64,000 nt of DNA from Isotricha intestinalis (lineage: Eukaryota > Ciliophora > Litostomatea > Vestibuliferida > Isotrichidae), in NCBI GenBank assembly GCA_023807065.1, contig JAJJLU010003499.1:1-64000 (forward strand). Direction: 5' to 3'. Shown in pieces: positions 59,777 to 64,000 of this stretch. The notes beneath the pieces were generated by a model. The model was not told where the DNA came from and did no database searches. It saw only the letters and a list, made by a program, of their open reading frames with translations. The first letter of the stretch is position 1. Each line of letters begins with the position of its first letter. Made by a program: the position numbers and the translations under genes.

Positions 59777-62224
59777 TTATTCGTTATTAGCATCACCAAA
59801 ACCATGTTTATTAATAATATTTTTAAATAAAGTTAATAAATATTTAGCCCATCTTTCTAAATCAGTAATAGGTTTAATTTCTTGTAAATTATCTGAATTT
59901 TTAAAATAATATAATATTAAATTACCCATATTAGCGAAAATAACATCTTCCCAACAATTTTCACTATTAGAAACATTATCTAAAGGAAAAGCACTTTTTA
60001 AAATTTGATAATGTTCTTCACTCATTTTGCTTCTTAATTTTAATAAATATAATATTAATTCAGTCCAAATTATTATATCTCTATGACATAATTTAAGTTG
60101 ACTTTCAATCTCTAAAATTTTTTGACTTTCATTATTCATATTTTTATATACTTGTTTTAATAAATAATCTAAACTTGATAATTTAGGAGGATTTTTCTGT
60201 TGATATTTATTTAATAAACTTTTTTGAATTGTAGTATATAAAGTTGAATATTTTTCTAATTCTAATTTTTTATTTTTTTTATCTTGAATTAATTGAAAAT
60301 GATTTTTAATATAATCAATATATTTTCCAAAATTAATTTGATCATCAATAAAACATTCAACTTGATAATTAAAATGTTCATTAATTCTTTTAACAATTTG
60401 ATTAGTTATAAATAATAAACTTTCCATTTGATTTGATTGAATTCTATATTTTCCATTTTGTTTGGAAACAATAATAGTAACTTCAGTTCTATTAGGATAA
60501 ATAAAGGTAATTATATTTTTTTTCTTTTTTATTAAATCACTATCAATAAAATCTTCAGTTAAATCTTTAAAAATAACATCTAATTCCAAAGGACTTTTAT
60601 CTGTATTTAAAGTAATTTTATTTTGTGAATCTCCTTTTTTATTTTCTTGATGAACTCTTAAAAATAAAGTTAAAGGTAATTCAACACTAACAAAAGTACT
60701 TTGGAAAATTTTTTCATTATTTTTGTCTTTAACATAATAAGTAGCATAAATATCAACATTAGTAAAAGTAGGATATAAAGCAGAAATAACTCTAAAATTT
60801 AAAGTTTTTTTAATAATTCCATCTTCTTTAGATAAATTAGTAAGTTTAAATATAGGATCATCACAAATAACATTATAAGGACAAGTAACATTAATTCTTA
60901 TATTTTCAGCTTCTTCTCCATCATAAGAAAATTCTAAAACAATTTGTCCTCTTAGTATTTTACCAAAATTATCTTTATAAAAAATTTTATCTCCTGGTTC
61001 ATTATCATAAAAAATATTTTGATTTACTTTTGCATTTATAGTTAATATTGTATCAGGAGAAACAACAACTCCTTTAGAATAATTTTCTATAACTTGATTT
61101 AATCTTTCACTTTCTTTAAGAATGAAATTTTGATCCATTTGTTTAGATTGTATAATTTGAGTATTTTTTACTTGTTGCATTCCTAAATATAATACATTTA
61201 ATCTACCATTATCGCTTAAAGAAACTATTAATGATTTTATTCTATCAAAATCAGCTAATTTTAAATATATTGGAGTTTCATATACTTTAACTGCCCATGA
61301 TAATACTGTTCCCTTATATATTAATATATGATTTGAACTAGTTGATATCATACACATTAAATCAAAAAGTTTATTTGTTTGATATTTAGGATCTGTTATA
61401 TTATATGCATAAAATGTTCTTGGTTCATAATCTAATTTTTTTTGATAAACTAAATTTCCGTTTTCATTAATTAAATTTAACATAGTTTCAGATAAAACAA
61501 CAACTTCTTCTTTTTTATTAATGCTATTAAAAATAATTTGAATTTGAATAGTTAATTCACCAATATTAGCTTTCCATTGATGATTAAAATTAGTATTTTG
61601 ACTATTGGCTTTTAAAGTAGCTAAATTATTATAACTATAACATTCAATTTCATAAGCAGTGTTAGATATAATAAAAGCATCTTTTCTATTTAAAAATGCA
61701 ATTTGTCCTGGGAAAAAAACTTCAGAAAAAGTAACAATATTAATTAAAGTATCTTGTTCATAAATTGACACAGCTCCATCAATAGATTGAATAAATACTA
61801 TATCATTATTTCTTTCACCTATTTTTCCTCTTGTAAAATTATGTGCTTTTCTCTTTAATTTATTATCTGATTTTATTTCTATATTTGTTGCTTCTTTTAA
61901 TTTAGATATTTTAATTGAGAAAAAACGATTAGATTGTAATATTCCTAATAGATTTTCATCTGATCTAATTACATAATTACCTATATCTATTTGAAGAATT
62001 GGTTCTTCAAATTTTTTTTCAAATAAAAGTTGATCAGTTGAATTTGATAGAAAATGAGGTTCATAAATTCTTAAATATCCTCTCATTGATGATACACAAA
62101 TTTTATTTTGACCATTTGACTCATTATCTACATTTCCTATTGTTATACAATTTGAGTCAAATTCCTCATTTGATGATTTACTCACTGATACTGAAGAATA
62201 TTCTTTTGATTCAAATATTGACAT
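59777..62224 (-). CDS. BBS9: BBS9 / PTHB1, BBSome subunit
   Basis: 815 residues, close to the length of animal BBS9. The N-terminal beta-propeller begins MSIFESKEYSSVSV and carries the conserved ITIGNVDNESNGQNKICVSS and GYLRIYEPH. Next come DIVFIQSIDGAVSIYEQDT, a GxxExxxYSYNNLA blade, LDYEPRTFYAYN and HILIYKGTVLSWAVKVYETPIYL. A gamma-adaptin-ear-like domain follows (~430-530), then a platform (ITLNTDKSPLELDVIF; KQNGKYRIQSNQMESLLFITNQIVKRINEHF) and a helical C-terminus with CWEDVIFANMGNLI. BBS9 is the scaffold of the BBSome, which carries membrane proteins through cilia; its presence shows the organism is ciliated. Divergent from the EGF/TM2-like gene, 106 bp between starts. Ends in TAA. Confidence 0.93.
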   Translation of the reverse strand: MSIFESKEYSSVSVSKSSNEEFDSNCITIGNVDNESNGQNKICVSSMRGYLRIYEPHFLSNSTDQLLFEKKFEEPILQIDIGNYVIRSDENLLGILQSNRFFSIKISKLKEATNIEIKSDNKLKRKAHNFTRGKIGERNNDIVFIQSIDGAVSIYEQDTLINIVTFSEVFFPGQIAFLNRKDAFIISNTAYEIECYSYNNLATLKANSQNTNFNHQWKANIGELTIQIQIIFNSINKKEEVVVLSETMLNLINENGNLVYQKKLDYEPRTFYAYNITDPKYQTNKLFDLMCMISTSSNHILIYKGTVLSWAVKVYETPIYLKLADFDRIKSLIVSLSDNGRLNVLYLGMQQVKNTQIIQSKQMDQNFILKESERLNQVIENYSKGVVVSPDTILTINAKVNQNIFYDNEPGDKIFYKDNFGKILRGQIVLEFSYDGEEAENIRINVTCPYNVICDDPIFKLTNLSKEDGIIKKTLNFRVISALYPTFTNVDIYATYYVKDKNNEKIFQSTFVSVELPLTLFLRVHQENKKGDSQNKITLNTDKSPLELDVIFKDLTEDFIDSDLIKKKKNIITFIYPNRTEVTIIVSKQNGKYRIQSNQMESLLFITNQIVKRINEHFNYQVECFIDDQINFGKYIDYIKNHFQLIQDKKNKKLELEKYSTLYTTIQKSLLNKYQQKNPPKLSSLDYLLKQVYKNMNNESQKILEIESQLKLCHRDIIIWTELILYLLKLRSKMSEEHYQILKSAFPLDNVSNSENCWEDVIFANMGNLILYYFKNSDNLQEIKPITDLERWAKYLLTLFKNIINKHGFGDANNE

Positions 62225-62330
62225 TTATCTTATTTTTCTTTAAATATTTTTTTTAAAAAAAGACTTTTTAGGTATTTTTTTATTTTATTTATATATATAT
62301 TTTGTTTTTTTTAATATAAAGATTATTTTA

Positions 62331-62861
62331 ATGAGTAAATTATTTATTAAAATTTTTGTTTTTTGCTTTTTTATTCAATTTGTAAAAAGTGAACTTAAAA
62401 ATTCCTATACAATAAAATATTCAGATGAAAATATTTGTGAACTAACTAAATGTGGAAATGAATTATGTTCATCAAATGGAGTTTGTGAAAATAATACTTG
62501 TACGTGTAATCCACAATATACTTCAAAAAATGATGATGGAATAATAAAATGTTGTTATAAACAAAAAGCTTTGATGACTGCATTTTATTATGAATTATTT
62601 GGTTTTGGAATTGGACATAAATATGTTGGAAATGATAGTTTATTTATAAAAAAACTTGTAACTTATGTAGTATTACTTGTTTCAGTTTCTTTTTTTATTA
62701 TTTATTGTTGTTTCCATAAAAAAGAAAATGTTAAATATTTTAGAAATTTACTTATTTTAATTGCTGGATTTATTTACATCATATGGCAAATTGTTGATGC
62801 TGTTTTATTTCTTTCTAAAGCTTATACTGATAATAACAAAGTTGATTTATTTTATCAATAA
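62331..62861 (+). CDS. Secretory EGF/TM2-like membrane protein
   Basis: 176 residues. A signal peptide (MSKLFIKIFVFCFFIQFVKS) is followed by a small Cys-rich, EGF-like module (~34-78: CELTKCGNELCSSNGVCENNTCTCNPQY...CCYK). A membrane part follows: FYYELFGFGIGHKYVGN, a first helix (LVTYVVLLVSVSFFIIYCC) and a second (LLILIAGFIYIIWQIVDAVLFL). The aromatic-rich lead with G-x-G-x-x-x-x-Y-x-G before two helices is TM2-domain-like. Proteins combining an EGF-type head with a TM2-like tail are, to my knowledge, widespread in ciliates, with unknown role. Single exon ending in TAA. Confidence 0.78.
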   Translation: MSKLFIKIFVFCFFIQFVKSELKNSYTIKYSDENICELTKCGNELCSSNGVCENNTCTCNPQYTSKNDDGIIKCCYKQKALMTAFYYELFGFGIGHKYVGNDSLFIKKLVTYVVLLVSVSFFIIYCCFHKKENVKYFRNLLILIAGFIYIIWQIVDAVLFLSKAYTDNNKVDLFYQ

Positions 62862-62944
62862 ATTTATTTTATTTATAAATATTTAAAATTCAATTTTATA
62901 TCTTAAAAAATATCATAATCAAATAAATAAATAAATAATACCTT

Positions 62945-63976
62945 TTAATTGTCAAACTTGAATAAATAAGAATTACCTATTTTACCATTTTTATTTTCAT
63001 TTCTTTCTGTTATTGAATAAAGTAGGTTTTCTTGTCTGTTATAATTATTGTCGTTATTTACATTTATAATATTATTTTTTGAACTTGATAAAATAGATTT
63101 CGAAGTATTTACTTTTAATTTTTCTTTTCCTTTTGAAATATTATTTAAATGTGAAATTAAAGAAGAACTTGTTAAAGACTTATTAAAATATCTTTTTGTT
63201 TCATTTTTTATTTTTTTATTATCTAAACTCTTTAAAGGAGTATCCAACAAATTTTTCATTGAATTATTATTTATATTAAATTTATTTTTAGAATTTTCGT
63301 TTATTTCTGTTTTTAAAGGAGTATTATTATTATTTCTTGAAAATGATTTACCTGAATTTTTATTAATATTATTATTATCATTATTAAATTTCCCTTTTAA
63401 ATTTTCAATATTTGAAATAAATGTTTTTTTATATGTATCTTTCCTTCCACTTCCTAAATAAGAAGGAATCATATATTCATTTAAATTAGAAGTAAAAAAA
63501 TTATTATGATTTTCAAGTAATAAAGATGATGATTCACTTCTTTGTAGTGGATTAGAAAAATTTACTGATTTTCTTCCTTTTTTCTTATTATCATTTATTT
63601 TGTCTTTTTTTAAATTTGTTTTTTCTGTTTTTTTTTCTTTACTTTTAACATTATTTTTATTTTTAACAAATTTTATATTTGAATCATTTGTTGATATTAT
63701 TTGACGAGAAAATTTAGTGTTATTATTATTTATATTTTCATTTGAAGAATTTAATGTTGATTTTTTAGAAAAATGTATACAGTCGTTTTTATATGTATTT
63801 GGAGAATTTAAATGTGATGATTCTGTTATTATATTTTTTTTTAATATTTTAGTTGATAAATTTAAGAAATCTTCACATTGATTTTTTAAAATATTAATTT
63901 CTTTGTCTTGAATCATTATCAAAGATAGAAATTTATTTATCACAATATCTTTAATTTCACATTGAATTTTATGCAT
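62945..63976 (-). CDS. Hypothetical Ser/Asn/Lys-rich protein, possibly 5'-incomplete
   Basis: 343 residues from the ATG at 63976, not recognised. The first ~50 residues look helical and could start a coiled coil (IQCEIKDIVINKFLSLIMIQ; DKEINILKNQCEDFLNL). The rest is basic, Ser/Asn-rich and probably disordered, with several SP/TP and RS motifs suited to phosphorylation (NFSNPLQRSESSSLLLEN; TPLKSLDNKK). The frame stays open without a stop to the window edge, so the true start may lie beyond 64000. Ends in TAA. Confidence 0.65.
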   Translation of the reverse strand: MHKIQCEIKDIVINKFLSLIMIQDKEINILKNQCEDFLNLSTKILKKNIITESSHLNSPNTYKNDCIHFSKKSTLNSSNENINNNNTKFSRQIISTNDSNIKFVKNKNNVKSKEKKTEKTNLKKDKINDNKKKGRKSVNFSNPLQRSESSSLLLENHNNFFTSNLNEYMIPSYLGSGRKDTYKKTFISNIENLKGKFNNDNNNINKNSGKSFSRNNNNTPLKTEINENSKNKFNINNNSMKNLLDTPLKSLDNKKIKNETKRYFNKSLTSSSLISHLNNISKGKEKLKVNTSKSILSSSKNNIINVNNDNNYNRQENLLYSITERNENKNGKIGNSYLFKFDN

Positions 63977-64000
63977 CAATAAATTATAATTATTCTGATA

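Noticed and set aside
1..64000. The whole window using a reassigned ciliate code.
   Set aside because: More than 30 conserved or long genes have no internal TAA, TAG or TGA and end in TAA or TGA, so the standard code applies to them; only the relics raise the question.
1..64000. CRISPR arrays, insertion sequences or bacterial-type operons.
   Set aside because: No spaced direct repeats, transposase or polycistronic layout seen; the gene content is eukaryotic throughout.

Overview
This is nuclear DNA from a ciliated protist, most likely a ciliate. It is extremely A+T-rich in genes and spacers alike. Nearly all genes are single exons on both strands with short spacers, and the amino-acid bias follows (Lys, Asn, Ile, Glu, Phe). 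Intact genes use CAA for Gln and TGG for Trp and end in TAA or TGA, so they read in the standard code. Many ciliates reassign TAA/TAG, but litostomes (including rumen ciliates) and some heterotrichs do not; I infer one of those but cannot prove the lineage. Eukaryotic and ciliary markers include BBS9, the transition-zone protein TMEM231, AP-3 beta, syntaxin-16, a SUMO-E1 subunit, a Cdc7-like kinase and the 25-residue ribosomal protein eL41.

Layout. 1-8 kb: scramblase, AOS1/SAE1, acyl-protein thioesterase, a two-pass membrane protein, eL41 and a coiled-coil protein. 8.6-11.9 kb: a large cysteine desulfurase / C2H2 finger / TtcA-like tRNA-thiolase fusion. 13-27 kb: a tiny membrane protein, several coiled-coil or disordered proteins, the Cdc7-like kinase, a Cid1-type nucleotidyltransferase and a possible C2orf81 relative. 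28-32 kb: a 1338-residue BspA-type (DUF285) repeat protein. 32-42 kb: coiled-coil and Cys-pair proteins separated by decayed genes. 43-53 kb: AP-3 beta, TMEM231, a SAM-domain protein, syntaxin-16, a cyclin and a Rab-like GTPase. 53-64 kb: thymidine kinase, an NRF-6-type acyltransferase, an alpha/beta-hydrolase-like protein, BBS9, an EGF/TM2-like protein and a gene running off the right edge.

Two things are easy to miss. First, very short introns: TMEM231 has one (31 nt) and syntaxin-16 two (49 and 26 nt), all GTAAAT...TAG. Restoring them gives full-length proteins. Second, several 'intergenic' stretches hold remains of further genes (about 21.4-22.3, 34.1-34.5, 37.7-39.0, 42.0-42.9, 47.9-48.1 and 49.7-50.2 kb). 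In these the in-frame stops fall largely where Gln (TAA/TAG) or Trp (TGA) would read naturally, with few frame breaks. AT-biased decay is the simplest cause, but a second stop-tolerant gene class deserves testing. A further relic at 27.5-27.9 kb is a damaged copy of part of the thiolase fusion.

Functional themes are cilium and basal-body biology (BBS9, TMEM231, possible FBF1 and C2orf81 homologs), endolysosomal and Golgi traffic (AP-3 beta, syntaxin-16, Rab), cell cycle and DNA precursors (Cdc7-like kinase, cyclin, thymidine kinase) and RNA modification (thiolase fusion, Cid1-type enzyme). Genes are not arranged in operons. Several pairs are divergent with only about 60-210 bp between start codons.
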